DNA of 64,000 nt from Samsonia erythrinae (GTDB lineage: Bacteria; Pseudomonadota; Gammaproteobacteria; Enterobacterales; Enterobacteriaceae): positions 1 through 64,000 of the forward strand of contig NZ_SMBY01000010.1 in NCBI RefSeq assembly GCF_004342665.1, written 5' to 3'. This document shows positions 1 through 10,437 of the stretch, piece by piece (the first letter of the stretch is position 1; every line of letters begins with the position of its first letter). The notes beneath the pieces are model-generated. The model worked only from the letters and a program-made list of their open reading frames with translations. It was not told the DNA's origin and made no database searches. Made by a program: the position numbers and the translations under genes.

Positions 1-3000
1 GAAGACGGCACATCGGTGAGCGGCACGGCGGAGGCTGGCAGCACGGTCACGGTGACTGATGCAGCCGGTAATGAACTGGGCAGCGTGACGGTGGGTGAAG
101 ACGGTAGCTTCAGCGTGCCGCTGTCGCCGGCGCTGACCAACGGCGAGACGGTTACCGCAGTGGTGACCGATACGGCGGGCAACAGCAGTGAGCCGGTAAC
201 GGCAACCGCGCCGAATACGTCGGTACCGGATACGACAGCACCGGACGCGCCGGTGGCGTCGGTCAGTGAAGACGGTCAGACCGTGAGCGGCACCGCTGAG
301 GCGGGGAGCACGGTACAGATTACGCTGCCGGACGGCACGGTGCTGAGCGCCAGTGCGGATGCATTCGGGGTTTACAGCATCGCATTGCCGGAGGCGCTGA
401 CCAACGGAGAATCCGTCACGGCAACGGCGACCGACGCGGCAGGTAACGTGTCCGAGGCGACCACGGTAACCGCGCCGGATACCACGGCACCGGCGGTGCC
501 GACCGCGACAGTCAGTGAGGATGGCGCTTCCGTCAGCGGGACGGCGGAGGCGGGCAGCACGGTGACGGTCACCGATGCCGCCGGTAATGAGCTGGGCAGT
601 GTCACGGTAGGCGAAGACGGCACCTTCAGCGTACCGCTGTCGCCGACGTTAACTAACGGCGAGACGGTCACCGCGGTGGTGACCGATACGGCGGGCAACA
701 GCAGTGAGCCGGTAACGGCAACCGCACCGGATACCACGGCACCGGCGGTACCGACCGCCACGGTGAGTGAGGATGGATCTTCCGTCAGCGGCACCGCGGA
801 GGCGGGCAGTACGGTGACGGTCACCGATGGGGCAGGTAATGAACTGGGCAGTGTCACGGTGGGCGAAGACGGCACCTTCAGCGTGCCGCTGTCACCGGCG
901 CTGACCAACGGTGAATCCGTGACGGCAACGGCGACCGACGCAGCGGGCAACAGCAGTGAACCGGTGACGGCAACCGCGCCGGATACCACGGCACCGGCGG
1001 TACCGACCGCGACAGTCAGTGAAGATGGATCTTCCGTCAGCGGCACGGCGGAGGCCGGCAGTACGGTGACGATCACCGATGCTTCGGGCAATGAACTGGG
1101 CAGCGTGACGGTAGGCGAAGATGGCACCTTCAGCGTGCCGCTGTCACCGACGCTGACCAACGGCGAGACGATCACCGCGGTGGTGACCGATACGGCGGGC
1201 AACAGCAGTGAACCGGTGACGGCAACCGCGCCGGATACCACGGCACCGGCAGTGCCGACCGCGACAGTCAGCGAGGATGGCGCTTCCGTCAGCGGGACGG
1301 CAGAGGCCGGCAGCACGGTGACGGTCACCGATGCGGAAGGCAATGAGCTGGGCAGTGTCACGGTAGGCGAGGACGGCACTTACAGCGTACCGCTGTCGCC
1401 GGCGCTGACCAACGGCGAATCCGTCACGGCAACGGCGACCGACGCGGCAGGTAACGTGTCCGAGGCGACCACGGTAACCGCGCCGGATACCACGGCACCG
1501 GCGGTGCCGACCGCGACAGTCAGTGAGGATGGCGCTTCCGTCAGCGGGACGGCGGAGGCCGGCAGCACGGTGACGGTCACCGATGCCGCCGGTAATGAGC
1601 TGGGCAGTGTCACGGTAGGCGAAGACGGCACCTTCAGCGTACCGCTGTCGCCGGCGTTAACTAACGGCGAGACGATCACCGCGGTGGTGACCGATACGGC
1701 GGGCAACAGCAGTGAGCCGGTAACGGCAACCGCACCGGATACCACGGCACCGGCGGTACCGACCGCCACGGTGAGTGAGGATGGCGCTTTCGTCAGCGGC
1801 ACCGCGGAGGCCGGCAGTACGGTGACGGTCACCGATGCGGAAGGCAATGAGCTGGGCAGCGTGACGGTAGGCGAAGACGGTAGCTTCAGCGTACCGCTGT
1901 CGCCGGCGTTAACTAACGGCGAGACGGTCACCGCGGTGGTGACCGATACGGCGGGCAACAGCAGTGAACCGGTGACGGCAACCGCGCCGGATACCACGGC
2001 ACCGGCAGTGCCGACCGCGACAGTCAGCGAGGATGGCGCTTCCGTCAGCGGGACGGCAGAGGCCGGCAGCACGGTGACGGTCACCGATGCGGAAGGCAAT
2101 GAGCTGGGCAGTGTCACGGTAGGCGAGGACGGCACTTACAGCGTGCCGCTGTCACCGGCGCTGACCAACGGCGAGACGGTTACCGCAGTGGTGACCGATA
2201 CGGCGGGCAACAGCAGTGAGCCGGTAACGGCAACCGCGCCGAATACGTCGGTACCGGATACGACAGCACCGGACGCGCCGGTGGCGTCGGTCAGTGAAGA
2301 CGGTCAGACCGTGAGCGGCACCGCTGAGGCGGGGAGCACGGTACAGATTACGCTGCCGGACGGCACGGTGCTGAGCGCCAGTGCGGATGCATTCGGGGTT
2401 TACAGCATCGCATTGCCGGAGGCGCTGACCAACGGCGAATCCGTCACGGCAACGGCGACCGACGCGGCAGGTAACGTGTCCGAGGCGACCACGGTAACCG
2501 CGCCGGATACCACGGCACCGGCGGTGCCGACCGCGACAGTCAGTGAGGATGGCGCTTTCGTCAGCGGCACCGCGGAGGCCGGCAGTACGGTGACGGTCAC
2601 CGATGCGGAAGGCAATGAGCTGGGCAGCGTGACGGTAGGCGAAGACGGTAGCTTCAGCGTACCGCTGTCACCGGCGCTGACCAACGGTGAATCCGTGACG
2701 GCAACGGCAACCGACGCGGCAGGCAATGTGTCTGAGGCGACGACGGCAACCGCGCCGGATACCACGGCACCGGCGGTACCGACCGCGACAGTCAGCGAGG
2801 ATGGTGCTTCCGTCAGCGGCACGGCAGAGGCCGGCAGTACGGTGACGGTCACCGATGGGGCAGGCAATGAGCTGGGCAGCGTGACGGTGGGCGAAGATGG
2901 TTCCTTCAGCGTACCACTGTCACCGGCGCTGACCAACGGCGAATCCGTCACGGCAACGGCGACCGACGCGGCAGGCAACCTGTCCGAGGCGATCACGGCA

Positions 3001-4035
3001 ACCGCACCGGATACCACGGCACCGGCGGTACCGACCGCCACGGTGAGTGAGGATGGCGCTTTCGTCAGCGGCACCGCGGAGGCCGGCAGTACGGTGACGA
3101 TCACCGATGGGGCAGGCAATGAACTGGGCAGCGTCACGGTGGGTGAGGACGGCACTTTCAGCGTACCGCTGTCGCCGGTACCAGCGGCAGGAGACGCGCT
3201 GACGGTAACGGCGACGGATGCGGCCGGGAATATGTCCGGGCCGGCCACGGCGACGGTGCCGGATACGTCGGTGCCGGATACGACAGCGCCGGATGCGCCT
3301 GTCGCGTCGATCAGTGAAAACGGCCAGAGCGTGAGCGGCACCGCCGAGGCGGGGAGCACGGTACATATTACGCTGCCGGACGGCACGGTGCTGAGCGCCA
3401 GTGCGGATGCATTCGGGGTTTACAGCATCGCGCTGCCGGTGGCATTGACCAACGGTGAATCCGTGACGGTCACGGCGACCGATGCGGCCGGAAACATGTC
3501 TGAGGCAACTACGGCAACCGCGCCGGACACCACGGCGCCGGCGGTGCCGGGTCAGCTTACCGTGTCAGAGGATGGATCATCCGTCAGCGGCTGGGGGGAA
3601 GCGGGCAGTACGGTGACGATCACCGATGCCACAGGTAATGAACTGGGCAGCGTGACGGTAGGCGAAGATGGTAGCTTCAGCGTACCGCTGTCACCGGCGC
3701 TGACCAACGGTGAATCTGTCACGGCAACGGCGACCGACGCAGCGGGCAACAGCAGCGGGCCGGCGACGGCAACCGCGCCGGATACCACAGCACCGGACGC
3801 GCCGACTGCCACGGTCAGCGAGGATGGTGGTAGTGTTAGCGGCACGGCGGAGGCCGGCAGCACGGTGACGATTACGCTGGCAGATGGCACGACGGCGACG
3901 GCACAGGCGGATTCAAACGGGAGCTACAGTTATGCTTTCCCGCAGGTACAGGCTAATGGCGAAACGATATCGGTATCGGCTACCGATATTGCAGGCAACG
4001 TTTCGGCATCAACCACGGTCACGGCGCCCGTATTG
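1..4035 (+). repeat. Tandem ~252-bp in-frame repeats encoding Ig-like domains
   Basis: Sixteen repeat units (first partial) encode domains of about 84 residues. Three units (starting near 226, 2254 and 3277) are a second subtype with the motif LPDGTVLSASADAFGVYSIA, preceded by a short TSVP linker. Some blocks are almost identical at DNA level: 127-529 equals 2155-2557 with one difference (408 versus 2436). The stretch around 1226-1390 recurs 756 bp (three units) later. The last two or three units are more diverged, as is typical at an array edge. Confidence 0.95.
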
Positions 4036-6744
4036 TCACTGGCGGCCAACGATAATGATGTCGTACTGGATCTGAGCGCCGATTCGGCAACGACGGTCGA
4101 GTCGTTAAGCGATTGGGGATTCTTAATCGTCGGCGCGTTAGGCGATATCGTGTCGTTGCTGGGAGATGACAGCGCGCAAGTGACCTTTACGGTGGATAGT
4201 AATGCGACGGCCGATGTCGTATTAGAAGCCAGCGCTACCGGCAGCGTCTTGTCTTTACTTAATACGATGGGCGTCACCGTACAGCAATATAACGCGCAAA
4301 CCAGCGCCTGGAATACCGTTGCTGATAGTTCCGATCCGCAGTGGGCCAGCGTCTTTACCATTGGTCGTAGTGGCGTTTCTCTGAATCTTGACAACTTAGG
4401 TGAAGGTACTTACCGCGCATTGGCCTATAACACCACGCTGCTGGCCGTGGGATCGTTCACCAGCCTTACCGCAACGGTGACGCAAACCGCCGCAGGCGTA
4501 GTGAGTGGTGAAACCCTCTATACCGGCAACGTCATCACCGATGAGGATCCGGTGCATGGCGCCGATACCGTTCCGGCTAACGCGGTAGTGACACAGGTTG
4601 TGAATCACGCTGGCGATGTGGTTTCCGTTACGGCAGATGACACCGTGATTGAGGGGGAATACGGTACGCTGACCATTGATCTGGATGGTAGTTACACCTA
4701 TACGCTGACGGAAACCTCCACCGCCGTGTTGGGACAAACGGATAGCTTCGCCTATACCCTCAGCGCGGGGGCGTTGACGACCAGCGCCAACCTCACGATC
4801 TCTTTGGGGGCTGAACCTCAAGCGCCCGGTAATGTTGTTGCGGTTGATGATGAAGTCGCTATCACTTTCGATACTTCAGTGGATTCGATTGATAATGGCC
4901 CTTCATCACAAAGTGGTTTCACCGTGCTGAATCTTGGTCTGGGCAATGTGCTGAATGTAGGTATTCTGGACGACCTTACCGACCCGATTATTTTCGATAT
5001 CGAGGAGGGAAGCAGCAGAACCATGACGCTTCAGGCTTCGGCAGCCGGCGGTTCCGTCGTATCCGGTTTCGATCTCTATATTTACAAGTTCAACGATGCT
5101 ACCCAGCAATACGATCAGTATCGCGTCGTGGATAGCTGGCTCCAGGTCCTGCTGGTGGGGGGAACCTCTGAGGCGTTGACGCTCACCCTGGAAGGCGGGC
5201 GGTATTTGTTCCTGATGGATACCGCTTATGGATTAACCGCGTTCACCCGCTATACCTTAAATATTCTGGAAGACCATATTTATAGCGTGGAAACGGTGAG
5301 TACCAGCGTTTCCGGTAATGTCATGCAGGATGACACCGCGCCTTCGGGGTCGATCATCAGCGCTGTTAACGGCGTGGCGATCGCCGCAGACGGGATGACC
5401 AGTGTTACGGGTTCCTATGGTGTGTTGGCGATCGATGCACAAGGGAATTATACCTACACGCTGAATAACGGTGTGGGCGCCGATGGTATCACCGCGCCGG
5501 ACAGCTTTGTCTACACGCTGACTGCGCCGGATGGCGAGTCTGATGTCGGTTCGCTGAATATCACGCTGACCCCTAGTTCGCTGGCAGCCATTGAGGATAG
5601 CGTCACCTTGCCGGTAACGGCGGTGCAGGAGGAAACCAGCTACAGCGATACCGATGTCGGTACGACCAGTTGGTCGTCATCATTGTTCAGCTCAACGTCA
5701 GGTAACGGCTCCGGGACGCTGACCGTCGCAGACAACTCCGCGCTAAAAGACGCCACCATCACGTTTAATGTGGGCTCCAGCCTTAATCTCGGTGGTCTGA
5801 GCATTAGCTGGGCTTTATTGAACAGTGAAGGTACGCAACTGGCGTCTGGTTCGGTAGCCAGCGGCACCTTGCTGGGCGGTACGGCAACGGCGTCACTCGG
5901 CGACCTGGAATTGGCGGCGGGTGATTATACCCTTAATTTCACCGGCTCTATTGGCGCGTTGTCCTTAGGAACGATCACGGTGAGCGCCTCCGTGACGGGC
6001 ACCAGCCAACTGCTCGACAGCTTCCAGACGGACTCCGCCACCGCGGAAGGTAATATCTTCGACGGTAGTGGTTCGGCAGACAACGCCGCCGATCAGCTGG
6101 TTTCGGTGCAGACGAAGGTCTCCGTGACCGATGTCAATGGCCAAATCACCACGCTCGATCCGTATATCACGAGCGACGCGACGGCATCGGTTCAGGGGCG
6201 CTATGGCACCTTGACGCTGGATAGCAACGGTGATTACCGCTATAGCCTTTCAAATGATGTGGATATTTCCACCATCACCCAGAAAGAGACGTTTGACTAC
6301 ACCCTGACCGCGCTCAGCGGTGAAACCGCCAGTTCGACATTAACCATCGACCTTACCCCCCAATTGGATGGATCCATCCATAGCGATATCGCGACCAGTA
6401 CGGCTTACGACGATACGTTCGCCCTTGGTCTTGGGGCAGACACGTTGATCTTTAACCTGCTGGATAGTGCGGATGCGACGGGCGGCAACGGTAAGGACAC
6501 CTGGACTGATTTCTCACTGGCGGAGGGCGATAAGGTTGATATCAGCCAGCTACTGGAAGGCTGGGATGCTGGCACCGGTAATCTCGGCGACTGGCTATCT
6601 GTCGAAACCGTTAACGGCAACACCGTGATCGCGATTGACCGTGATGGGCAGGGAAGCGCGTTTACCTCAACGGATCTGGTGTCGCTCCAAACGACGCAGA
6701 TTACGCTGGATGAATTGATGGAGAACAACGCGATTATCGCTTGA
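1..6744 (+). CDS. Giant Bap/Lap-family adhesin with Ig-like repeats, type I secreted (5' end outside window)
   Basis: The frame is open from base 1, so the gene begins upstream and at least 2247 C-terminal residues are present. Residues of the visible part up to about 1345 are 16 tandem Ig-like repeats of about 84 residues (first one partial), each with DTTAP, SGTAEAGSTV and TNGE..TA..TD.AGN motifs. Three longer modules of the kind found near the C-terminus of BapA-like adhesins follow (about 4040-6360). The last ~110 residues (DTLIFNLLDSADATGGNGKD, then F-LAEGDKVDISQLL) look like the type I secretion C-terminal target domain of the VC_A0849 subclass. The protein is acidic and has no cysteine in the repeats. 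Expected role: cell-surface adhesion and biofilm formation. The exporter genes follow directly downstream. The N-terminal retention or cleavage region cannot be seen, so a LapA-type release mechanism cannot be judged. Confidence 0.93.
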   Translation, partial: EDGTSVSGTAEAGSTVTVTDAAGNELGSVTVGEDGSFSVPLSPALTNGETVTAVVTDTAGNSSEPVTATAPNTSVPDTTAPDAPVASVSEDGQTVSGTAEAGSTVQITLPDGTVLSASADAFGVYSIALPEALTNGESVTATATDAAGNVSEATTVTAPDTTAPAVPTATVSEDGASVSGTAEAGSTVTVTDAAGNELGSVTVGEDGTFSVPLSPTLTNGETVTAVVTDTAGNSSEPVTATAPDTTAPAVPTATVSEDGSSVSGTAEAGSTVTVTDGAGNELGSVTVGEDGTFSVPLSPALTNGESVTATATDAAGNSSEPVTATAPDTTAPAVPTATVSEDGSSVSGTAEAGSTVTITDASGNELGSVTVGEDGTFSVPLSPTLTNGETITAVVTDTAGNSSEPVTATAPDTTAPAVPTATVSEDGASVSGTAEAGSTVTVTDAEGNELGSVTVGEDGTYSVPLSPALTNGESVTATATDAAGNVSEATTVTAPDTTAPAVPTATVSEDGASVSGTAEAGSTVTVTDAAGNELGSVTVGEDGTFSVPLSPALTNGETITAVVTDTAGNSSEPVTATAPDTTAPAVPTATVSEDGAFVSGTAEAGSTVTVTDAEGNELGSVTVGEDGSFSVPLSPALTNGETVTAVVTDTAGNSSEPVTATAPDTTAPAVPTATVSEDGASVSGTAEAGSTVTVTDAEGNELGSVTVGEDGTYSVPLSPALTNGETVTAVVTDTAGNSSEPVTATAPNTSVPDTTAPDAPVASVSEDGQTVSGTAEAGSTVQITLPDGTVLSASADAFGVYSIALPEALTNGESVTATATDAAGNVSEATTVTAPDTTAPAVPTATVSEDGAFVSGTAEAGSTVTVTDAEGNELGSVTVGEDGSFSVPLSPALTNGESVTATATDAAGNVSEATTATAPDTTAPAVPTATVSEDGASVSGTAEAGSTVTVTDGAGNELGSVTVGEDGSFSVPLSPALTNGESVTATATDAAGNLSEAITATAPDTTAPAVPTATVSEDGAFVSGTAEAGSTVTITDGAGNELGSVTVGEDGTFSVPLSPVPAAGDALTVTATDAAGNMSGPATATVPDTSVPDTTAPDAPVASISENGQSVSGTAEAGSTVHITLPDGTVLSASADAFGVYSIALPVALTNGESVTVTATDAAGNMSEATTATAPDTTAPAVPGQLTVSEDGSSVSGWGEAGSTVTITDATGNELGSVTVGEDGSFSVPLSPALTNGESVTATATDAAGNSSGPATATAPDTTAPDAPTATVSEDGGSVSGTAEAGSTVTITLADGTTATAQADSNGSYSYAFPQVQANGETISVSATDIAGNVSASTTVTAPVLSLAANDNDVVLDLSADSATTVESLSDWGFLIVGALGDIVSLLGDDSAQVTFTVDSNATADVVLEASATGSVLSLLNTMGVTVQQYNAQTSAWNTVADSSDPQWASVFTIGRSGVSLNLDNLGEGTYRALAYNTTLLAVGSFTSLTATVTQTAAGVVSGETLYTGNVITDEDPVHGADTVPANAVVTQVVNHAGDVVSVTADDTVIEGEYGTLTIDLDGSYTYTLTETSTAVLGQTDSFAYTLSAGALTTSANLTISLGAEPQAPGNVVAVDDEVAITFDTSVDSIDNGPSSQSGFTVLNLGLGNVLNVGILDDLTDPIIFDIEEGSSRTMTLQASAAGGSVVSGFDLYIYKFNDATQQYDQYRVVDSWLQVLLVGGTSEALTLTLEGGRYLFLMDTAYGLTAFTRYTLNILEDHIYSVETVSTSVSGNVMQDDTAPSGSIISAVNGVAIAADGMTSVTGSYGVLAIDAQGNYTYTLNNGVGADGITAPDSFVYTLTAPDGESDVGSLNITLTPSSLAAIEDSVTLPVTAVQEETSYSDTDVGTTSWSSSLFSSTSGNGSGTLTVADNSALKDATITFNVGSSLNLGGLSISWALLNSEGTQLASGSVASGTLLGGTATASLGDLELAAGDYTLNFTGSIGALSLGTITVSASVTGTSQLLDSFQTDSATAEGNIFDGSGSADNAADQLVSVQTKVSVTDVNGQITTLDPYITSDATASVQGRYGTLTLDSNGDYRYSLSNDVDISTITQKETFDYTLTALSGETASSTLTIDLTPQLDGSIHSDIATSTAYDDTFALGLGADTLIFNLLDSADATGGNGKDTWTDFSLAEGDKVDISQLLEGWDAGTGNLGDWLSVETVNGNTVIAIDRDGQGSAFTSTDLVSLQTTQITLDELMENNAIIA

Positions 6745-6758
6745 TGTAAAACGACAGC

Positions 6759-6807
6759 CCACAGGCACCGTGGCGAACCCCGGTGCCTGTGGCACATGCA
6801 ATTTTTT
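6759..6807 (+). terminator. Hairpin between adhesin and exporter genes
   Basis: A perfect 12-bp inverted repeat (6759-6770 with 6781-6792, 10-nt loop) lies 14 bp after the adhesin stop codon. A run of six T follows at 6802-6807, about 10 nt beyond the stem. It could be a partial terminator that lowers expression of the exporter genes relative to the adhesin. The distance to the T run makes full termination uncertain. Confidence 0.6.
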
Positions 6808-6826
6808 CATTATATCAGGGAACAAT

Positions 6827-8257
6827 ATGGGAATTTGCCGTAGCAGTATGATGAGACTGACCTGTTTATGGGGAGTGATGGCGGGCGTTTACAGTGGTAT
6901 CAGTGCGGCACAGGTTGACTCTCACACGCGCATTATCAGTACCGGACAGATCGTATCTCAGGATGCTTTACCCTCGCTTTCCGGCCAGATGGCCGCACCG
7001 ATTCCCTCTCATGTGCCGGAAAATTTAGACCTCAATGCGGCCATTAGTCGCGCGGTTTCCTGGCACCCGGATATTCGTGAGGCCATCGGGCGCCTGCTTG
7101 AACAGTCTGAAACGGTCAATGTGGCAGAGGCGAAATACTATCCGCAGATAAATGGCGGCATTAATAACGGCATCACCAATAGTTACGGCAACAGTGGTTA
7201 TAGCCCGTCGCTGGTGCTGTCCATTTCCCAGATGCTGTATGACTTCGGTAAAGTCGATAGCGAGGTGCGCGCGGCGAATGCCGGCGTCGCGCAGCAGCAG
7301 GCGAATGTCCTGGTCAGTATTGATAAGGTCGCGCATGACGCCGCATCGGCGGTAGTCCGTGTTCAGGGATACCAGCGGCTGGTCGATATCGCTAAAGATC
7401 AGTTAGCGGCGCTGGAGGGGATCAGTCAGATGGCTCGTCACCGCAGCGATGAGGGAGCGAGTTCACAGTCAGATGTGGTGCAGACCGATGTGCGTATTGA
7501 AGGCGCGCGTTCTGCCCTGTTGCAGTATCAGGCGAATCTCGATCGCTGGCGAGCGACGCTGGCCTCTCGATTGGGCTGGGCGCAGATTCCCCGAGTGAGC
7601 GATGACTTTCCGGTGAGTCTGAAAAATGCATGCAGCAGCGGTATGCTGGACGATCGGCTGATTCCGACGGTACTTGCGGCCTATGCCCGCGCGAATCAGG
7701 CACAGGCTCAGATGGATGAAGCAACGGCCCGGATGCGTCCGACGATTTCATTACAGCCTGAAGTCAATCACTACCTTAACGATCGCTATGCGAACAGTGA
7801 AAGGCTGGATCGCACCCAGTATTCCGCATGGGTGAAAGTCGAAATGCCTCTCTATCAAGGTGGCGGCCTGACCGCCAGCCGTAATGCCGCGGCGCATGCG
7901 CTTGAAGCGGCGAATGCCGCAATAGACATTGCGCGGCTGGAAGCGCGTCAGCAACTTACGGAATCGCAGAATGAATCGCAAAGTCTGGCCCATACCTTGC
8001 AAATTCAGGCGCGTCAGCAGGCGCTGGGGGAGAGGACGCGCAAACTTTATCAACAGCAATATCTGGAATTGGGCACCCGGCCATTACTGGATATCTTGAA
8101 TGCTGAACAGGAAGTCTTTCAATCCCGCTTCACTGAACAGCAGACGTTGATGCAACTGCATCAGTTACAGCTTGATTGCCTGTACAGTACGGGAAAAATG
8201 CGCAACGCCTTCGCATTGAATCATCGCGCTATTCAGGCCGTGGAGATTCAACCATGA
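6827..8257 (+). CDS. TolC-family outer-membrane protein of type I secretion system
   Basis: 476 residues. Outer-membrane channel component expected to form the trimeric exit duct for the adhesin, like LapE/AggA. It begins with a signal peptide-like segment (MGICRSSMMRLTCLWGVMAG, then SAAQ). The mature part has the TolC-type duplicated helical organisation, seen in NLDAAISRAVSWHPDIREA-type motifs near residue 65 and the YQQQYLELGTRPLLDILNAE motif near residue 405. ATG 6827 is preferred over an upstream in-frame GTG at 6770 because AGGG lies 6 nt before it and the signal peptide then starts at the N-terminus; the GTG sits inside the terminator-like hairpin. The stop overlaps the next start (ATGA at 8254), so translation is probably coupled. 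Confidence 0.93.
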   Translation: MGICRSSMMRLTCLWGVMAGVYSGISAAQVDSHTRIISTGQIVSQDALPSLSGQMAAPIPSHVPENLDLNAAISRAVSWHPDIREAIGRLLEQSETVNVAEAKYYPQINGGINNGITNSYGNSGYSPSLVLSISQMLYDFGKVDSEVRAANAGVAQQQANVLVSIDKVAHDAASAVVRVQGYQRLVDIAKDQLAALEGISQMARHRSDEGASSQSDVVQTDVRIEGARSALLQYQANLDRWRATLASRLGWAQIPRVSDDFPVSLKNACSSGMLDDRLIPTVLAAYARANQAQAQMDEATARMRPTISLQPEVNHYLNDRYANSERLDRTQYSAWVKVEMPLYQGGGLTASRNAAAHALEAANAAIDIARLEARQQLTESQNESQSLAHTLQIQARQQALGERTRKLYQQQYLELGTRPLLDILNAEQEVFQSRFTEQQTLMQLHQLQLDCLYSTGKMRNAFALNHRAIQAVEIQP

Positions 8258-10437
8258 GCCAGACAGAAGAAATGACCGCTCCCGTTCAGGCGGAAGAGAC
8301 GCCATGTTCAATGTCCGCGTGGGCGGCCGCCATTGGTTATGTCGGGGGACATTACCGGCTGGTCTTCTCTCCGGGCGCGCTTCAGTCCAGCGCCCGCTGG
8401 CTGGAAAACCACGCGTTGGAAGAGGCGTTAAGCCATCTGGCGCGACTGGCGGGAATGACCGCCAGGCTCCAGAACTCGCCGGATATCGCTACATACCATT
8501 TGCCTTTGGTCGTGCAACTGGCCGACGGGCGCGTCGGCGTGATTGAGCAGTTTGACGGAGAAGATAATCTGCTCGTCTGTTTTATGGAGGAGGATAAACA
8601 GCTTAACGCGCTCTCTCTGCGCCAGCTCTTGCCGGAAATTCGCCACATTGCCGCGTTCAGGCCAGCCAATCTGGTAAGAGACGAACGCGCCCGGCACTAC
8701 CTGCAAGCGTATCGCCCCGACTGGCTGTGGCGGTGGGTATTTCAGGATATCAAACCCTATGGCTACGTCATGCTGGCTTCGTTGCTGGTCAATATTCTGT
8801 CGCTGGCCGGCATCCTGTTTTCTATGCAGGTTTACGACCGCGTGATTCCCGCGCAGTCCTACCCGACGCTCTATGTGCTGGCGATTGGGGTATTGATCGC
8901 CGTGATTTTCTCTTTCCTTTTACGGATCAGCCGCGCTTATATCACGGATATTTTGGGGAAACGCGCGGATATTCGGATTTCCGATCGCGTTTTCGGCCAC
9001 GCGCTTCGGCTAAGAAACAGCGCGATCCCCCGTTCAACCGGCAGCTTTATTGCTCAGATCCGTGAACTGGAGCAAATTCGGGAAATGGCGACGTCAACCA
9101 CGGTTTCTGCCGTGGTCGACCTGCCATTCTTTCTGCTGTTCTGGCTGGTGATGGCGATAATTGCCCCGCCGCTGTCATGGATCGCGCCTGTGGCCGCGCT
9201 GTTGATGATCCTGCCCGGTCTCTGTATGCAAAAGAAACTGGCGCAGTTAGCGCATTTGTCCACGCAGGAAAACACATTGCGCAATGCGGTGCTGGTGGAA
9301 AGTGTTCAGGGTCTGGAAGACATCAAATGGATGCAGGCGGAAAACCGTTTTCAACAGCAGTGGAATCATTACATCAGCGCGAGCGCGGAATCCGGTGTGA
9401 GAACCCGCAAACTCACGCAATGGTTGATTAGCTGGGGCGTGAGTGTGCAGGGCATGGTGTATGCGCTGGTGGTGATGATTGGCGCACCGCTGGTGATGGA
9501 AGGGGAAATGACGACCGGGGCTATTGTCGCGGCTTCCCTGTTAGCGTCTCGCATGATCGCGCCGATGACGACGTTGTGCGGCGTACTGGCACGCTGGCAA
9601 CAAGTTAAAGCGGCGAAAGAAGGGTTGGATAGCATCATGCAACTGCCGCTGGAAAGCAGCGAGGACGAACGAAAAGTGCATTGCGATGTGCTCTATGGCC
9701 ACTACCGGTTTCGCGGCGCGTCGTTTCGCTACCACAACGAGACTAACCTCATCGCGTTGAGAATAGCACAACTGGAGATTCGTCCCGGTGAGCGGGTCGC
9801 CCTGCTGGGGCGCAATGGCGCGGGAAAATCCACCCTGCTTCAAGCGATGGGAGGAGGAATGGATCTCGTAGAAGGTGAGTTACTGCTTGATAATCTGAGC
9901 CTGCCGCAGATTGATATGGCCGATGTGCGGCGTAACGTTTCCCTGACGACGCAGAACGCACGGTTATTTTTCGGCACCTTACGCGACAATCTGACGCTAG
10001 GCGCACCGCGCGCCAGTGATTCTGAGATCTTTGCCGCTCTGGACGTGTGCGGCGCGGGGAACTTTGTCAAAAAGCTGCCCCTGGGGCTGGAGCACCCGGT
10101 AATGGAAGGGGGATTAGGGCTTTCGGGCGGTCAGCGGCAATCGATCCTGCTGGCGCGCATGTTATTGCGTAATCCGAATATTGTGTTGTTGGACGAGCCC
10201 ACGGCATTTCTGGATGAGCATACCGAACGAGAGTTTATTCAGCGCCTCGGTCACTGGCTGGGCGGACGGACATTGGTCGTCGCGACGCACCGGGTCGCAG
10301 TACTGGACTTGGTGGAGCGCGTCATCGTACTGAAAGAAGGGCAGCTTGTGATGGATGCGCCGAAAGAACAGGCGCTGAATACGGGCCGTCATCGCCCCGG
10401 TCATCAGGAGGTGAAAAATGAAAATGCAGTCGTCTGA
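8254..10437 (+). CDS. Type I secretion ABC transporter (LapB-like, degenerate C39-like domain)
   Basis: 727 residues. Inner-membrane permease/ATPase expected to energise adhesin export. Residues ~20-150 resemble the C39 peptidase-like domain but show no catalytic Cys-His arrangement, so it probably binds substrate without cleaving it. Residues ~165-440 hold the transmembrane helices. The ATPase domain has Walker A GRNGAGKST (~518), signature LSGGQRQ (~622) and Walker B IVLLDEPTAF (~642), then the switch histidine in VVATHR. ATG 8254 overlaps the preceding stop; a longer in-frame extension to 8176 would lie inside the upstream gene and is not credible. The 3' end overlaps the HlyD-like gene by 20 bp. 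Confidence 0.95.
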   Translation: MSQTEEMTAPVQAEETPCSMSAWAAAIGYVGGHYRLVFSPGALQSSARWLENHALEEALSHLARLAGMTARLQNSPDIATYHLPLVVQLADGRVGVIEQFDGEDNLLVCFMEEDKQLNALSLRQLLPEIRHIAAFRPANLVRDERARHYLQAYRPDWLWRWVFQDIKPYGYVMLASLLVNILSLAGILFSMQVYDRVIPAQSYPTLYVLAIGVLIAVIFSFLLRISRAYITDILGKRADIRISDRVFGHALRLRNSAIPRSTGSFIAQIRELEQIREMATSTTVSAVVDLPFFLLFWLVMAIIAPPLSWIAPVAALLMILPGLCMQKKLAQLAHLSTQENTLRNAVLVESVQGLEDIKWMQAENRFQQQWNHYISASAESGVRTRKLTQWLISWGVSVQGMVYALVVMIGAPLVMEGEMTTGAIVAASLLASRMIAPMTTLCGVLARWQQVKAAKEGLDSIMQLPLESSEDERKVHCDVLYGHYRFRGASFRYHNETNLIALRIAQLEIRPGERVALLGRNGAGKSTLLQAMGGGMDLVEGELLLDNLSLPQIDMADVRRNVSLTTQNARLFFGTLRDNLTLGAPRASDSEIFAALDVCGAGNFVKKLPLGLEHPVMEGGLGLSGGQRQSILLARMLLRNPNIVLLDEPTAFLDEHTEREFIQRLGHWLGGRTLVVATHRVAVLDLVERVIVLKEGQLVMDAPKEQALNTGRHRPGHQEVKNENAVV

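Noticed and set aside
372-3890. Long antisense ORFs (335, 251, 328 and 112 residues) opposite the adhesin repeats
   Set aside because: They are frame shadows of a repetitive G-C rich coding region that lacks stop codons; their proteins are low-complexity S/V/A/P repeats with no own ribosome-binding site.
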